Below are positions 8,466 to 18,117 of a stretch of DNA of 64,000 nucleotides, piece after piece (position 1 is the stretch's first letter; every line of letters begins with the position of its first letter). Position numbers and translations under genes: made by a program. The notes beneath the pieces were generated by a model. That model made no database searches. It was not told where the DNA came from and saw only the letters and a list, made by a program, of their open reading frames with translations. This DNA is from Halomonas alimentaria. Its GTDB lineage: Bacteria; Pseudomonadota; Gammaproteobacteria; Pseudomonadales; Halomonadaceae. The stretch is taken from positions 2,136,227 to 2,200,226 of the forward strand of contig NZ_WUTT01000001.1 in NCBI RefSeq assembly GCF_009902005.1, given 5' to 3'.

Positions 8466-9200
8466 TCAGGCGCCCGCCACTGCAGTCTCACGCTTTCGAT
8501 CGGCCAGGCGAGCCACCATCGCCTCGATCATCTTCGAGGAGTGCAGGGCGGCCTTCTCCAGGAACTGCTCGAAGGAGAGGTGGTTGTCGCCGCCGCCGGC
8601 GATATCGGAGAGGGCGCGGATCACCACGAAGGGGCAGTCGTAGAGATGACAGGTCTGGGCGATGGCCGCGGCCTCCATCTCGGCGGCGAGCATGGTGGGG
8701 AAGCGCTGGCGGGTCTGGGCCACCAGGTTGGGGCAGGCCATGAACACATCGCCGGTGGCGATCAGCCCCTCGACCACATTGACCTCGCCCAGCGCCTCGA
8801 CACACTCCCGGGCCAGGTGGACCAGGCGCTCGTCGGGCAGGTAGGCCGCGGGCATGTCGGGGACCTGGCCGTGCTCGTAGCCGAACACTACGGCGTCGAC
8901 GTCATGGTGTCGCACCTCGCTGGAGACGACGATATCGCCGATCGCAAGCCCCGCGCCGAAGCCACCGGCGGAGCCGGTGTTGATGATCGCCTCGGGCTTG
9001 TACATGTCGAGCAGCAGGGTGGTACCGACGGCGGCATTCACCTTGCCGATGCCCGACTGCAGGATCACCACCTCGACGCCATGCAGCAGGCCGCTATGGA
9101 AGGTGTTGCCGACATGGGTGTGGGTCTCGCGCCCCTCGAGCAGGGAGGCGAGCCGTGCCACCTCCTGGCTCATGGCGCCGATGATGCCGATGCGCTTCAT
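8466..9200 (-). CDS. mtnN: 5'-methylthioadenosine/S-adenosylhomocysteine nucleosidase
   Basis: The 244-residue enzyme (Pfs/MtnN) cleaves adenine from S-adenosylhomocysteine and methylthioadenosine. Visible features are [11 protein letters not shown] at the N-terminus with the proton-donor glutamate, NTGSAGGF in the middle, the ribose-binding [11 protein letters not shown] and the catalytic aspartate in RALSDIAGG. Its ATG overlaps the luxS stop as ATGA, so the two products should be made together: Pfs gives S-ribosylhomocysteine, which LuxS splits. This completes SAH detoxification next to folD, which supplies one-carbon units. Confidence 0.95.
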   Translation of the reverse strand: MKRIGIIGAMSQEVARLASLLEGRETHTHVGNTFHSGLLHGVEVVILQSGIGKVNAAVGTTLLLDMYKPEAIINTGSAGGFGAGLAIGDIVVSSEVRHHDVDAVVFGYEHGQVPDMPAAYLPDERLVHLARECVEALGEVNVVEGLIATGDVFMACPNLVAQTRQRFPTMLAAEMEAAAIAQTCHLYDCPFVVIRALSDIAGGGDNHLSFEQFLEKAALHSSKMIEAMVARLADRKRETAVAGA

Positions 9201-9661
9201 GCGAAGACCTGGCTCCACTCGTCGCGCTTGGCCAGGAAGCCACGCGCGATCTGTTTGGCGCCTTCCAGGCTGTGGCTGGCGGCCCAGCCGCACTGCATCT
9301 CGTTGCAGGCCGGGACTTCGCTGGCCTCGAGCACGTCCTTGAGGGTCTTCTCGACCAGCTCGAGCACACCGTCGTAGTCGTCGTGGTTAAGCATCGCCCA
9401 GTAGAAGCCGGTCTGGCAGCCCATGGGGCTGATGTCGACGACCTTGTCTGTGTGGTTGCGCGACATTTCTGCCATCAGGTGCTCCAGGGAGTGCAGGCCG
9501 GGCATCTCCATATGATCTTGGTTGGGCTGGCAGATGCGCATGTCGTACTTGTGGATGGTGTCGCCGTGCTCGCCGGTCTTGACGTCGGCCAGGCGCACGT
9601 AGGGAGCCTTCACCTTGGTGTGGTCGAGGTTGAAGCTTTCGACGTTCATCTTGTCGCTCAT
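9197..9661 (-). CDS. luxS: S-ribosylhomocysteine lyase (AI-2 synthase)
   Basis: The 154-residue protein is slightly shorter than E. coli LuxS. Metal ligands are present in HSLEH (residues 57-61) and in the downstream MQCGW cysteine, and the catalytic cysteine is in MGCQTGFYW. It converts S-ribosylhomocysteine to homocysteine and DPD, the precursor of autoinducer-2. The stop codon overlaps the mtnN start by four bases, forming a two-step operon in reaction-reverse order. No lsr or luxP receptor gene is in the window, so a signalling role is open; recycling of the activated methyl cycle is enough to explain it. Confidence 0.96.
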   Translation of the reverse strand: MSDKMNVESFNLDHTKVKAPYVRLADVKTGEHGDTIHKYDMRICQPNQDHMEMPGLHSLEHLMAEMSRNHTDKVVDISPMGCQTGFYWAMLNHDDYDGVLELVEKTLKDVLEASEVPACNEMQCGWAASHSLEGAKQIARGFLAKRDEWSQVFA

Positions 9662-9680
9662 GAAATCCTCATTCTGCTGT

Positions 9681-9717
9681 GGGGTCAGACCCCTAAGTGT
9701 GCTTTGGGGTCTGACCC
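9681..9717. repeat. Long hairpin of GGGGTCAGACCCC type
   Basis: GGGTCAGACCCC (9682-9693) pairs perfectly over 12 bp with GGGGTCTGACCC (9706-9717) around a 12-nt loop. Each arm is itself nearly palindromic (GGGTC-A-GACCC). It separates folD from luxS, both read on the minus strand. It may be a dispersed repeat, an mRNA-stabilising structure or a weak terminator; no T-run is seen. Confidence 0.6.
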
Positions 9718-9727
9718 TTGGGGAAAA

Positions 9728-10585
9728 TTAGCTGGCGTCGTGGAGGTCGGCGGCCTGCAGGGTGTTCTCCAGCAGGCTGGCCACGGTCATGGGGCCGACG
9801 CCGCCGGGGACGGGGGTGATCCAGGCGGCACGCTTCGCGGCGGCCTCGAAGTCGACATCGCCGATCAGGCGGCCGTCCTCCTGGCGGTTGATGCCCACGT
9901 CGATGACGATGGCGCCCTCCTTGACCCACTCCCCCTTGACCAGGCCGGGCTTGCCCACCGCCACGATCAGGACATCGGCACGGCGCACATGTTCCTCGAG
10001 GTTGCGCGTGAAGCGGTGACAGACGGTGGTGGTGCAACCGGCGATCATCAGCTCCAGGGACATGGGGCGGCCGACAATATTGGAGGCACCGACCACGGTG
10101 GCGTCCAGGCCGCGGATCGCCAGGCCGGTCTCCTCGAACAGCGTCATCACGCCCTTGGGCGTGCAGGGGCGCAGCAGTGGCAGGCGCTGGGCCAGGCGGC
10201 CCAGGTTGTAGGGGTGGAAGCCGTCCACGTCCTTGTCCGGGCGGATGCGCTCGAGGAGGGGGCGGGCATCGAGTTGCTCGGGCAGCGGCAGCTGGACCAG
10301 GATGCCATCCACGGCCGGGTCGGCGTTGAGGCGGTCGATCAGCGCCTCGAGCTCGCTCTGGGTGGTATCGGCGGGCAGCTGGTGACGAAACGATTCGATA
10401 CCGGCCTCGACACAGGCGTTGTGCTTGTTGCGCACATAGACCGCGGAGGCGGGGTCCTCTCCGACCAGTATGACGGCAAGGCCCGGCGCTCGCCCTCCGG
10501 CCTCGCGGCGAGCCTGCACCTGGCGGGCGACCTGCTGGCGAACACGGGCGGCTATGGCTTTGCCATCGATCAGTTGCGCGGTCAT
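9728..10585 (-). CDS. folD: Bifunctional methylenetetrahydrofolate dehydrogenase/cyclohydrolase
   Basis: The 285-residue protein interconverts 5,10-methylene- and 10-formyl-tetrahydrofolate with NADP. The family signatures are present: the catalytic lysine in YVRNKHNAC (about residue 56), [10 protein letters not shown] near residues 98-107, the nucleotide-binding [11 protein letters not shown] near 164-174 and [12 protein letters not shown] near 258-269. Length is the family norm. The ATG at 10585 gives the usual [12 protein letters not shown] start; longer frames upstream run back through the tRNA region and are not credible. It stands divergent from the tRNA cluster. Confidence 0.95.
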   Translation of the reverse strand: MTAQLIDGKAIAARVRQQVARQVQARREAGGRAPGLAVILVGEDPASAVYVRNKHNACVEAGIESFRHQLPADTTQSELEALIDRLNADPAVDGILVQLPLPEQLDARPLLERIRPDKDVDGFHPYNLGRLAQRLPLLRPCTPKGVMTLFEETGLAIRGLDATVVGASNIVGRPMSLELMIAGCTTTVCHRFTRNLEEHVRRADVLIVAVGKPGLVKGEWVKEGAIVIDVGINRQEDGRLIGDVDFEAAAKRAAWITPVPGGVGPMTVASLLENTLQAADLHDAS

Positions 10586-10696
10586 CGAGGATCCTCTGGG
10601 TGGCTGGAAGGGGTGGCTGAAAAAGCAGAGGCGTGATTTTCGCATGCCGAGGCCTCGAAACAAAGCGGGCGATACCGGCAGCTGGCACGTATTTAC

Positions 10697-10724
10697 TTGA
10701 CCGGGCGGGAAAGTCACGTAGAAT
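10697..10724 (+). promoter_or_regulatory. Sigma-70 promoter for the tRNA cluster
   Basis: TTGACC and TAGAAT are separated by 16 bp and followed by a GC-rich discriminator, 54 bp before tRNA-Pro. The arrangement suits a strong stable-RNA promoter. Confidence 0.65.
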
Positions 10725-10777
10725 ACGCAGCGCTCGACGAGGCCTCTGCGGCGGCGTCCAGCCCGCTTGATCGCCGG

Positions 10778-10854
10778 CGGAGTGTAGCGCAGCCTGGTAG
10801 CGCGCCTGCTTTGGGAGCAGGATGTCGGGGGTTCGAATCCCTCCACTCCGACCA
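10778..10854 (+). tRNA. tRNA-Pro (anticodon TGG)
   Basis: Acceptor arms CGGAGTG and CACTCCG pair over 7 bp, the anticodon stem CTGC/GCAG brackets TTTGGGA, GTTCGAATC forms the T loop, and CCA is encoded. Confidence 0.96.
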
Positions 10855-10922
10855 CAACTTCTTGAATGTCTTGCGGTTTTTTGACATCGAGGGTTGCGGC
10901 GAGGCGACCTGGAACGTAGAAT

Positions 10923-10999
10923 GCGCCCATAGCTCAATTGGATAGAGCAACGGCCTTCTAAGCCGTAGGCTGCAGGTTCGAGTCCTGCTGGGCGCGCCA
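10923..10999 (+). tRNA. tRNA-Arg (anticodon TCT)
   Basis: Acceptor arms GCGCCCA and TGGGCGC pair fully, the anticodon arm ACGGC-CTTCTAA-GCCGT shows TCT, GTTCGAGTC forms the T loop and CCA is encoded. Confidence 0.96.
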
Positions 11000-11043
11000 A
11001 CCGGGTGCGGTAGCAGGAAGTCGATACGAGCAACTGTCGATGT

Positions 11044-11119
11044 GGTGGATGTAGCTCAGTGGTAGAGCCCCGGATTGTGGCTCCGGTGGTCGTGGGTTCG
11101 ATCCCCATCATCCACCCCA
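11044..11119 (+). tRNA. tRNA-His (anticodon GTG)
   Basis: The arms GTGGATG and CATCCAC pair, with an extra G at the -1 position facing C73, which is diagnostic for tRNA-His. The anticodon arm CCGGA-TTGTGGC-TCCGG shows GTG, and CCA is encoded. Confidence 0.96.
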
Positions 11120-11477
11120 CGCCTTGACTCCTCTGCAAGACCCTCCGAACGTGCTCCAGCGTAATACCCCACAGATAGATAGCCTTCGACAGACACTCTC
11201 CATGAGAGCGTCAGATCAGCGTGGCTGGCTCGTATCCAACTCATATCCTCAAGTCGCATCCTCCAGTCGCTCTCTTGTTCGGTTCATGGTCCGCAGCACC
11301 CGGTCGCCCTGTCGTCGGCGATTTTTGGCGTGGATGCGTCGCCGAGCCTTGTAATCTCTCGTGTCGCCCCCATTTCTCTCGCCATGGCGCTTGCCAGTGC
11401 CGGGTGGGATTCATAAAATCCCCCCTTTGAATTTCCATTCACGCAACACGATGCCCCCAGTCGGTAGAGGACATTTC
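11120..11477. other. 358-bp gap between tRNA-His and tig
   Basis: No credible gene is found here. The gap holds a stem-loop (TCGGCGA 11315-11321 with TCGCCGA 11339-11345) followed at once by a heat-shock-like promoter, and a 100-bp leader to tig. No T-run terminator for the tRNA transcript is visible. Confidence 0.6.
11348..11373 (+). promoter_or_regulatory. Candidate sigma-32 promoter for tig
   Basis: CTTGTAA, 13 bp, then CCCCAT followed by TT closely matches the heat-shock consensus CTTGAAA-N(11-16)-CCCCATtT. It lies 104 bp before the tig start. The same type of element precedes lon. Confidence 0.6.
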
Positions 11478-12842
11478 ATGCAAGTTTCCGTCGATACGAC
11501 CTCCCAGATCGAACGCCGCATCACGGTTCAAGTGCCGGCCGCCGAGATCGATGAGGCCGTCAACGCCCGTCTTAAGGATGCCGCCAAGAACGTTCGTATG
11601 GACGGTTTTCGTCGGGGCAAGGTGCCGATGTCGGTGATTCGTCAGCGCTACGGCAGCGACGTGCGCAACGAGGTGGTGGGCGAGGTGATGCGTGAGCGCT
11701 ACGTGCGCGCCATCTCCGAGAACGAGCTCAATCCGGCCGGCTTCCCGCAGATCGAGCCCACCGTCAACGAGGCGGGCAAGGATCTGGAGTTCGTGGCGAC
11801 CCTGGAGGTCTACCCGGAGGTCGAGCTGGCCCCCATCGAGGGCACCGAGGTCGAGCGTCCCGTGGTCGAGGTGACCGAGGCCGACGTCGACGAGATGATC
11901 GACACCCTGCGCAAGCAGAACGCTGCCTGGGACGAGGTCGAGCGTGCCGCCGAGGATGGCGACCAGCTGACCATCGACTTCCAGGGCTTCCTGGGAGAAG
12001 AGCCCTTCGAGGGCGGCAGCGCCGAGGGTCACGACCTGGTGATCGGTTCCGGCAGCTTCATCCCCGGTTTCGAGGAGCAGCTGATCGGTGCCCAGGCGGG
12101 CGAAGAGAAGGAGATCAAGGTCACCTTCCCCGAGGACTACCAGGCCGAGAACCTGGCCGGTCAGGAAGCGACCTTCAAGGTCACGGTCCATACGGTGAAG
12201 GGCAAGACCCTGCCCGAGGTGGATGCCGAGTTCGTCCAGAAGTTTGGCGTCGAGGACGGTGATCTCGACAAGTTCCGCACCGAGGTCAAGAAGAACATGA
12301 CCCGCGAGGCGAGCCAGGCCGTCGACAACCGTGTCAAGCAGCAGGTGCTGACCGCGCTGCAGAAGGCCAACGAGATTCCGGTGCCCCAGGCGCTGGTTCA
12401 GCAGGAGACCGATGGCCTCAAGCGTCAGGCGGCCCAGCAGTTCGGCCTGGGCGAGGACTTCGACGTCTCCCAGCTGCCCAACGAGCTGTTCGAGGAGCAG
12501 GCCCGTAGCCGCGTCGAGGTGGGTCTGCTGCTGGCCGAGGTGATCAAGTCCAACGAGCTGGAGGCCAGCGACGACGAGATCCGCGCCAAGGTCCAGGAGC
12601 TCGCCGAGCAGTATCAGGAGCCCGAGCAGGTAGTCGAGCACTACATGGGCAACGACCAGCTCAAGACCCAGGTCAAGTCCGCTATCCTCGAAGAGAAGGC
12701 CGTGGACGTGCTGCTGGCCCAGGCCACCGTCAAGGACGTCGAGATGTCCTACCAGGACGTGCTGGCAGCGGCCCAGCAGCAGGAAGAGGCCGACGAGGAA
12801 GAGGGCAGCGAGGAGGCCGGCGAGCAAGAGCGCCAGGCCTGA
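11478..12842 (+). CDS. tig: Trigger factor (ribosome-associated chaperone and prolyl isomerase)
   Basis: The 454-residue protein has the three trigger-factor domains: a ribosome-docking N-terminal domain with [17 protein letters not shown] near residues 43-59, an FKBP-like prolyl isomerase core about 155-245 ([15 protein letters not shown] is visible), and a helical chaperone C-terminus. It ends in a very acidic tail ([16 protein letters not shown]), as is common in halophile proteins. It binds nascent chains at the ribosome exit tunnel. The ATG at 11478 gives the usual [14 protein letters not shown] start. clpP follows after 80 bp. Confidence 0.97.
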   Translation: MQVSVDTTSQIERRITVQVPAAEIDEAVNARLKDAAKNVRMDGFRRGKVPMSVIRQRYGSDVRNEVVGEVMRERYVRAISENELNPAGFPQIEPTVNEAGKDLEFVATLEVYPEVELAPIEGTEVERPVVEVTEADVDEMIDTLRKQNAAWDEVERAAEDGDQLTIDFQGFLGEEPFEGGSAEGHDLVIGSGSFIPGFEEQLIGAQAGEEKEIKVTFPEDYQAENLAGQEATFKVTVHTVKGKTLPEVDAEFVQKFGVEDGDLDKFRTEVKKNMTREASQAVDNRVKQQVLTALQKANEIPVPQALVQQETDGLKRQAAQQFGLGEDFDVSQLPNELFEEQARSRVEVGLLLAEVIKSNELEASDDEIRAKVQELAEQYQEPEQVVEHYMGNDQLKTQVKSAILEEKAVDVLLAQATVKDVEMSYQDVLAAAQQQEEADEEEGSEEAGEQERQA

Positions 12843-12853
12843 TCGATGTCCTC

Positions 12854-12877
12854 GCGCCCCGGTTCATGCCGGGGCGC
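12854..12877 (+). other. Stem-loop between tig and clpP
   Basis: GCGCCCCGG and CCGGGGCGC pair perfectly around TTCATG, 11 bp after the tig stop. A pyrimidine-rich CTTCTCTTCG rather than a T-run follows, so it may be a partial terminator or a processing and stability site between the two genes. Confidence 0.55.
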
Positions 12878-12922
12878 CGCTTCTCTTCGCTTCCATTCAT
12901 CGGATGCAAGGACAACACGCAG

Positions 12923-13543
12923 ATGAGCAACGAGTTCGATATCCAGAATGCCGGCGGCCTGGTGCCCATGGTGGTCGAGCAGAGCGCGCGCGGCGAGCGT
13001 GCCTACGACATCTATTCCCGCCTGCTCAAGGAGCGTGTGATCTTCCTGGTGGGTCCGGTGGAAGACTACATGGCCAACCTGGTGGTGGCGCAGCTGTTGT
13101 TCCTGGAGTCCGAGAACCCGGACAAGGACATCCATCTGTACATCAACTCGCCGGGTGGCTCGGTTACGGCGGGCATGTCGATCTACGACACCATGCAGTT
13201 CGTCAAGCCCGACGTCTCCACCGTGTGCATCGGCCAGGCGGCGAGCATGGGTGCGCTGCTGCTGGCCGGCGGCACGGCGGGCAAGCGCTTCTGCCTGCCC
13301 AACTCGCGGATGATGATCCACCAGCCGCTGGGTGGCTACCAGGGCCAGGCCTCGGACATCGAGATCCACACCCGTGAGATCCTCGGTATCCGCGACAAGC
13401 TCAACCGCATCCTGGCGCAGCATACCGGTCAGGACATCGAGACCATCGCCCGGGATACCGACCGCGATAACTTCATGGACGGCAACCAGGCCGCGGAGTA
13501 TGGCCTGATCGACGCCGTGCTGGATAAGCGGCCCACATCCTGA
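12923..13543 (+). CDS. clpP: ATP-dependent Clp protease proteolytic subunit
   Basis: The 206-residue serine protease forms the 14-mer chamber that degrades proteins unfolded by ClpX or ClpA. The catalytic serine is in GQAASMGA (Ser108), the histidine in MMIHQPLGG (His133) and the aspartate in DTDRDNFM near residue 182. [18 protein letters not shown] forms the substrate groove. The ATG at 12923 gives [20 protein letters not shown], the normal short propeptide; an in-frame ATG at 12866 falls in the intergenic hairpin zone. clpX follows after 109 bp. Confidence 0.97.
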   Translation: MSNEFDIQNAGGLVPMVVEQSARGERAYDIYSRLLKERVIFLVGPVEDYMANLVVAQLLFLESENPDKDIHLYINSPGGSVTAGMSIYDTMQFVKPDVSTVCIGQAASMGALLLAGGTAGKRFCLPNSRMMIHQPLGGYQGQASDIEIHTREILGIRDKLNRILAQHTGQDIETIARDTDRDNFMDGNQAAEYGLIDAVLDKRPTS

Positions 13544-13652
13544 TAGCGTGATTTGCATTACACGCTGAATGTTCCCGGCGGTGCAGTCCGCCGTTGTGAG
13601 CTCGGTGGCGCCGGCCCTGGCGGGTGCCACCAACATGAAAAGAGGTAAGCGA

Positions 13653-14933
13653 ATGGCCGACGGCAAAGGCAAGGACGACGGTGGCAAGCTGCTCTACTGC
13701 TCGTTCTGCGGCAAGAATCAGAACGAGGTGCGCAAGCTCATTGCCGGCCCGTCCGTCTATATCTGTGATGAGTGTGTCGACCTCTGCAATGACATCATTC
13801 GCGAGGAGGTGCTCGATGCCGATGCCGAGAGCGACGACGAGCGTCTGCCGACGCCTCGCGAGATCCGTCACACCCTCGATGATTATGTGATCGGCCAGGA
13901 CCGCGCCAAGATGGTGCTGTCCGTTGCGGTCTACAACCACTACAAGCGCCTGAGCTCCGACGTGAAGAAAGACGACGTCGAGCTGGGCAAGTCGAACATC
14001 CTGCTGATCGGCCCCACCGGCAGCGGCAAGACGCTGCTCGCCGAGACCATGGCGCGGCTGCTCAATGTGCCGTTCACCATTGCCGATGCCACTACGCTGA
14101 CCGAGGCCGGCTACGTGGGCGAGGATGTCGAGAACATCATCCAGAAGCTGCTGCAGAAGTGCGACTACGATGTGGAGAAGGCCGAGCGCGGCATCGTCTA
14201 CATCGACGAGATCGACAAGATCTCGCGCAAGTCGGACAACCCCTCCATCACCCGTGACGTCTCGGGGGAGGGCGTGCAGCAGGCGCTGCTGAAGCTGATC
14301 GAGGGCACCACCGCCTCGGTGCCGCCCCAGGGGGGCCGCAAGCATCCGCAGCAGGAGTTCCTGCAGGTTCACACCGGCAACATCCTGTTCATCGTCGGCG
14401 GTGCCTTCGCCGGTCTCGACAAGGTGATCCGCGACCGCGCCGAGAAGGGCGGTATCGGCTTCAATGCCGAGGTCAAGAGCAAGGATGACAGCAAGCCGGT
14501 GGGCGATATCCTGGCCACCGTGGAGCCCGAGGACCTGGTCAAGTTCGGCCTGATTCCGGAGTTCGTCGGTCGTCTGCCGGTGATCGCCACCCTGACCGAG
14601 CTCACCGAGGATGCGCTGATCGAGATCCTCACCGAGCCCAAGAACTCGTTGATCAAGCAGTACGCCAAGCTGTTCGAGATGGAAGGCGTCGAACTCGAGT
14701 TCCGCGACGACGCCCTGCGGGCGGTGGCCGGCAAGGCCATGGCGCGTAAGACCGGCGCCCGCGGCCTGCGCTCGATCCTCGAGTCGGTGCTGCTCGACAC
14801 CATGTACGAGATTCCCTCGCTGGAGGGCGTCAGCAAGGTGGTGATCGACGCCTCGGTGATCGGCGGCGAGAGCGAACCGCTGTTGATCTATTCGCAGCAG
14901 CAGGAAGCCGCCAGCGACGGTACCGACGGCTGA
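13653..14933 (+). CDS. clpX: Clp protease ATP-binding unfoldase
   Basis: The 426-residue AAA+ protein selects and unfolds substrates for ClpP. It has the N-terminal C4 zinc-binding domain (YCSFCGKNQ and [10 protein letters not shown] within residues 15-45), Walker A GPTGSGKT near residue 120, Walker [10 protein letters not shown] near 184, and the IGF-type ClpP loop lies within the AAA+ core. The ATG at 13653 has AGAGG upstream and gives a normal N-terminus. Small inverted repeats lie between clpP and clpX. A terminator follows the stop, so lon is separately transcribed. Confidence 0.97.
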   Translation: MADGKGKDDGGKLLYCSFCGKNQNEVRKLIAGPSVYICDECVDLCNDIIREEVLDADAESDDERLPTPREIRHTLDDYVIGQDRAKMVLSVAVYNHYKRLSSDVKKDDVELGKSNILLIGPTGSGKTLLAETMARLLNVPFTIADATTLTEAGYVGEDVENIIQKLLQKCDYDVEKAERGIVYIDEIDKISRKSDNPSITRDVSGEGVQQALLKLIEGTTASVPPQGGRKHPQQEFLQVHTGNILFIVGGAFAGLDKVIRDRAEKGGIGFNAEVKSKDDSKPVGDILATVEPEDLVKFGLIPEFVGRLPVIATLTELTEDALIEILTEPKNSLIKQYAKLFEMEGVELEFRDDALRAVAGKAMARKTGARGLRSILESVLLDTMYEIPSLEGVSKVVIDASVIGGESEPLLIYSQQQEAASDGTDG

Positions 14934-14951
14934 TCGATCGGGAACCATCCC

Positions 14952-15016
14952 ACGGGAGCGCCCTGTCTCCATCGCCGGCCCGGCCGGCTGGAGTCGCGGC
15001 AGCTCCCGTTTTTTTT
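14952..15016 (+). terminator. Rho-independent terminator after clpX
   Basis: ACGGGAGC (14952-14959) pairs with GCTCCCGT (15002-15009), running straight into eight T residues. The 42-nt loop is unusually long but contains its own hairpin built on GCCGG/CCGGC, which would bring the arms together. Confidence 0.75.
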
Positions 15017-15033
15017 GCCCTCTCGGCTCCTGC

Positions 15034-15060
15034 CTTGCAAAGTCACCCGGTCGCCCCCAT
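15034..15060 (+). promoter_or_regulatory. Candidate sigma-32 promoter for lon
   Basis: CTTGCAA, 14 bp, then CCCCAT lies 42 bp before the lon start. lon is a known sigma-32 gene in E. coli, which supports the reading. The -10 also forms half of an inverted repeat, CCCCAT-TCC-ATGGGG (15055-15069). Confidence 0.68.
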
Positions 15061-15101
15061 TCCATGGGGCATCCCTTCGTTTTCTTTGAGGTACGTCTGC
15101 G

Positions 15102-17507
15102 ATGCAGCAGAACGCTGATCAGACCCTGAGTCTGCCCCTTTTGCCGCTGCGGGACGTGGTCGTCTACCCGCAGATGGTCATTCCCCTGTTCGTGGGTCGC
15201 GAGAAGTCGATCCAGGCGCTCGACGCCGCCATGAGTGCCGACAAGAGAGTGCTGCTGGTTGCCCAGCGCGAGGCCAGCAAGGACGATCCCGACCGCGACG
15301 ACCTCTTCGCCATCGGCACCGTGGCCGAGATCATGCAGCTACTCAAGCTCCCCGACGGCACCGTCAAGGTGCTGATCGAGGGCGTGTCGCGCGCCGATGT
15401 CGGCGAGCTGCAGGCCGGTGAGGAGTACACCAGCGCCGAGGCGTTGCTGCGCGAGAGCGTGCCGCTCACCGAGCGCGAGCAGGAGGCGCTGGTGCGCGTG
15501 CTGCTCAACCAGTTCGAGCAGTACGTCAAGATGTCGAAGAAGGTGCCCAACGAGGTGCTCAATTCGCTCTCCGGCATCGAGGACCCCAGCCGCCTGGTGG
15601 ACACCATCTGCGCGCACCTGTCGCTGAAGATCGACGACAAGCAGCAGCTGCTGGAGATGGACAAGGTCCGCGATCGCATCGAGCACCTGATGGCGCTGAT
15701 CGAGTCCGAAATCGACCTGCTGCAGGTGGAAAAGCGCATCCGCTCGCGGGTCAAGGACCAGATGGAGAAGTCCCAGCGCGAGTACTATCTCAACGAGCAG
15801 ATGAAGGCCATCCAGAAGGAGATGGGCGAGCTCGAGAACTTGCCCAACGAGGCCGAGAAGTACGAGCAGGCCATCGAGGAGTCCGGCATGCCCAAGGAGG
15901 CCCGTGAGAAGGCCGTCCAGGAGCTGGGCAAGCTGAAGATGATGTCGCCGAACTCCGCCGAGGCCACCGTGGTGCGCTCCTACCTGGACTGGCTGGTGTC
16001 GGTGCCCTGGAAGAAGCGCACCCGGGTCAAGCATGACCTGGTCCATGCCCAGAAGGTGCTGGACGAGGACCACTATGGCCTCGACGAGGTCAAGGCGCGC
16101 ATCCTCGAGTACCTGGCGGTGCACAAGCGGGTCAAGAAGCTCAAGGGGCCGGTGCTCTGCCTGGTGGGCCCGCCCGGGGTGGGCAAGACCTCGCTGGGCA
16201 AGTCCATCGCCCGGGCCACCAACCGCAAGTACGTGCGCCTGGCGCTGGGCGGGGTGCGTGACGAGTCCGAGATCCGCGGTCACCGGCGTACCTACATCGG
16301 TTCGCTGCCCGGCAAGATCGTGCAGCGCATGTCCCGCGCCGGGGTCAGGAACCCGCTGTTCCTGCTCGACGAGGTCGACAAGATCGGCATGGATCACCGC
16401 GGCGACCCCGCCTCGGCGCTGCTCGAGGTGCTCGATCCGGAGCAGAACGATACCTTCAGCGACCACTATCTGGAGCTGGACTACGACCTCTCCGAGACGC
16501 TGTTCATCTGCACCGCCAACTCCATGAACATCCCCGGCCCGCTGCTCGACCGCATGGAGGTGATTCGCCTGCCCGGCTACACCGAGGACGAGAAGCTGGC
16601 CATCGCCAAGCGCTACCTGGCGCCCAAGCAGCTCAAGGCCAACGGTTTCAAGGAGGAGGAGCTGGCATTCTCCGACGAGGCGCTGCTCGAGCTGATTCGC
16701 TACTACAGCCGCGAGGCCGGGGTGCGCGAGCTGGAGCGCCAGATCGCCAAGGTGTGTCGCAAGGTGCTTCGCGTGCGCCTCGAGAAGGAGAGCCAGGAGG
16801 GCGCCCAGGCACCCATGCTGCTGGCCGCCGCGGATATCGAGGAGTATGCTGGGGTGCGCCGCTACAGCTACGGCCTGGCCGACCAGGAGGATCAAGTCGG
16901 TCGCGTGACCGGGCTGGCCTGGACCTCGGTGGGGGGCGAGCTGCTCAACATCGAGTCGGTGGTGACTCCGGGCAAGGGGCGCGTCAACAAGACCGGCTCG
17001 CTGGGCGACGTGATGAAGGAATCGGTGAGTGCTGCCCACACCGTGGTTCGCGCCCGAGCGCTCTCCCTGGGCATCGACCCCGAGCGCTTCGAGAAGGAAG
17101 ACTTGCATATCCACGTGCCGGAGGGCGCCACGCCCAAGGATGGTCCCAGCGCGGGTATCGCCATGGTCACCGCCATGGTCTCAGCCTACACCGGCCGCCC
17201 GGTGCGCTGCGATGTGGCCATGACCGGCGAGGTCAATCTGCGCGGCGAAGTGATGCCCATCGGCGGCCTGAAGGAGAAATTGCTGGCCGCCAGGCGCGGT
17301 GGTATAAAGACCGTGCTGGTGCCCGAGGAAAACCGCCGGGACCTCAAGGAGGTACCGGATAATATCAAGGAGGCTCTGGATATCAGGCCGGTACGCTGGA
17401 TCGACGAGGTGCTTGAGGTGGCTTTAGCTAAAAGGAATGAGGAATCCGAGGGGGAATCCCGTTCCGAAGATGCCGCTTCAGCGCAGTCAATGATCAGCAC
17501 GCATTGA
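15102..17507 (+). CDS. lon: ATP-dependent protease La
   Basis: The 801-residue protein has the LonA layout: a LAN substrate-binding domain to about residue 205, a coiled-coil region, an AAA+ module with Walker [10 protein letters not shown] near 357 and Walker [14 protein letters not shown] near 417, and a C-terminal serine-lysine peptidase. The catalytic serine is in [11 protein letters not shown] near 684 and the lysine in GLKEKLLAA near 727. It degrades misfolded and regulatory proteins. It lies between clpX and hupB, the conserved order in gammaproteobacteria. The tail after residue 780 is rich in Glu and Ser and is not conserved. Confidence 0.98.
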   Translation: MQQNADQTLSLPLLPLRDVVVYPQMVIPLFVGREKSIQALDAAMSADKRVLLVAQREASKDDPDRDDLFAIGTVAEIMQLLKLPDGTVKVLIEGVSRADVGELQAGEEYTSAEALLRESVPLTEREQEALVRVLLNQFEQYVKMSKKVPNEVLNSLSGIEDPSRLVDTICAHLSLKIDDKQQLLEMDKVRDRIEHLMALIESEIDLLQVEKRIRSRVKDQMEKSQREYYLNEQMKAIQKEMGELENLPNEAEKYEQAIEESGMPKEAREKAVQELGKLKMMSPNSAEATVVRSYLDWLVSVPWKKRTRVKHDLVHAQKVLDEDHYGLDEVKARILEYLAVHKRVKKLKGPVLCLVGPPGVGKTSLGKSIARATNRKYVRLALGGVRDESEIRGHRRTYIGSLPGKIVQRMSRAGVRNPLFLLDEVDKIGMDHRGDPASALLEVLDPEQNDTFSDHYLELDYDLSETLFICTANSMNIPGPLLDRMEVIRLPGYTEDEKLAIAKRYLAPKQLKANGFKEEELAFSDEALLELIRYYSREAGVRELERQIAKVCRKVLRVRLEKESQEGAQAPMLLAAADIEEYAGVRRYSYGLADQEDQVGRVTGLAWTSVGGELLNIESVVTPGKGRVNKTGSLGDVMKESVSAAHTVVRARALSLGIDPERFEKEDLHIHVPEGATPKDGPSAGIAMVTAMVSAYTGRPVRCDVAMTGEVNLRGEVMPIGGLKEKLLAARRGGIKTVLVPEENRRDLKEVPDNIKEALDIRPVRWIDEVLEVALAKRNEESEGESRSEDAASAQSMISTH

Positions 17508-17516
17508 GGTCAATTT

Positions 17517-17554
17517 CCCCACCATTATTCTGCTCAAAGCCCGATATGGTGGGG
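17517..17554 (+). other. Inverted repeat after lon
   Basis: CCCCACCAT (17517-17525) and ATGGTGGGG (17546-17554) pair perfectly over 9 bp around a 20-nt loop, 10 bp after the lon stop. There is no T-run, so this is a 3' stem-loop and only possibly a terminator. Confidence 0.5.
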
Positions 17555-17572
17555 CTCTGCCCCGAATGTTGC

Positions 17573-17602
17573 TTGACAGCGCTTTCTCCGCATTGCTATA
17601 AA
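17573..17602 (+). promoter_or_regulatory. Sigma-70 promoter for hupB
   Basis: A perfect TTGACA and TATAAA are 18 bp apart (17 if CTATAA is the -10), about 80 bp before the hupB GTG. This is the best consensus promoter in the window and fits an abundant nucleoid protein. Confidence 0.78.
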
Positions 17603-17684
17603 TTACCTTATGCTGTGATCGTGTTTGTCGGTTGAAACACCGGCTCGATTGGAGCCAATTTCCGAAAAAGTCAAGGGGTGAAGT

Positions 17685-17957
17685 GTGAACAAGTCTGAGC
17701 TGATCGAAGCCATCGCCGCGTCTGCCGATATTCCCAAGGCTTCCGCCGCGCGTGCTCTGGATGCCATGGTGGATTCCGTGACCGATAGCCTCAAGAAAGG
17801 CGACAGTGTTTCCCTCGTCGGTTTCGGTACCTTCCATGTGAAGGAGCGTGCCGCTCGTACCGGTCGCAACCCTCAGACCGGCCAGCCGATCGAGATCAAG
17901 GCGGCCAAGGTGCCCGGTTTCAAGGCCGGCAAGGCGCTGAAGGATTCCGTCAACTGA
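17685..17957 (+). CDS. hupB: HU-family DNA-binding protein
   Basis: The 90-residue protein matches HU along its whole length: [11 protein letters not shown] at the start, the [20 protein letters not shown] beta-arm region near residues 46-65 that grips DNA, and the proline of TGQPIEIKA at the arm tip. It bends and packs DNA non-specifically. The GTG start follows AAGGGGTGAA. It is monocistronic: a strong sigma-70 promoter upstream and a hairpin terminator downstream. Confidence 0.96.
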   Translation: MNKSELIEAIAASADIPKASAARALDAMVDSVTDSLKKGDSVSLVGFGTFHVKERAARTGRNPQTGQPIEIKAAKVPGFKAGKALKDSVN

Positions 17958-18023
17958 TCCTGCGTCGACCCGAGATGCGCGCCGCCCGCGCCGCTGATGG
18001 TTGACCGCTGATGGTTGATTGAT

Positions 18024-18054
18024 ACAGGCGCATCGCCCCCGGCGGTGCGCCTGT
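18024..18054 (+). terminator. Hairpin terminator after hupB
   Basis: ACAGGCGCATCGCC pairs with GGCGGTGCGCCTGT over 14 bp with one G-T wobble and a 3-nt loop, then CTTCGTTTA. The T-run is broken, but stem strength and place support termination. Just before it, GCTGATGGTTGA occurs twice (17992-18003 and 18007-18018). Confidence 0.65.
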
Positions 18055-18117
18055 CTTCGTTTACCGACCCCAATCCCTGATAGCTATTCATTTCGAGGCA
18101 ACACTTCCGAGGCCAGC

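Noticed and set aside
10881..10922. TTGACA (10881) or TTGCGG (10894) with TAGAAT (10917) as a promoter for tRNA-Arg
   Set aside because: TAGAAT touches the mature tRNA 5' end, so transcription would begin inside the tRNA; the TTGACA spacing is also far too long.
10778..11119. tRNA cluster as a phage or island integration site
   Set aside because: No integrase and no repeated tRNA 3' end was found nearby; flanks are core genes.
11439..12827. Long open frame on the minus strand opposite tig (about 460 codons)
   Set aside because: It mirrors the tig codons, is rich in Leu, His and Gly as expected from reversed GC-rich DNA, and resembles no family.
15339..17114. Long open frame opposite lon (about 590 codons)
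   Set aside because: It lies wholly within a clear lon gene and has antisense composition; no ribosome binding site or family match is seen.
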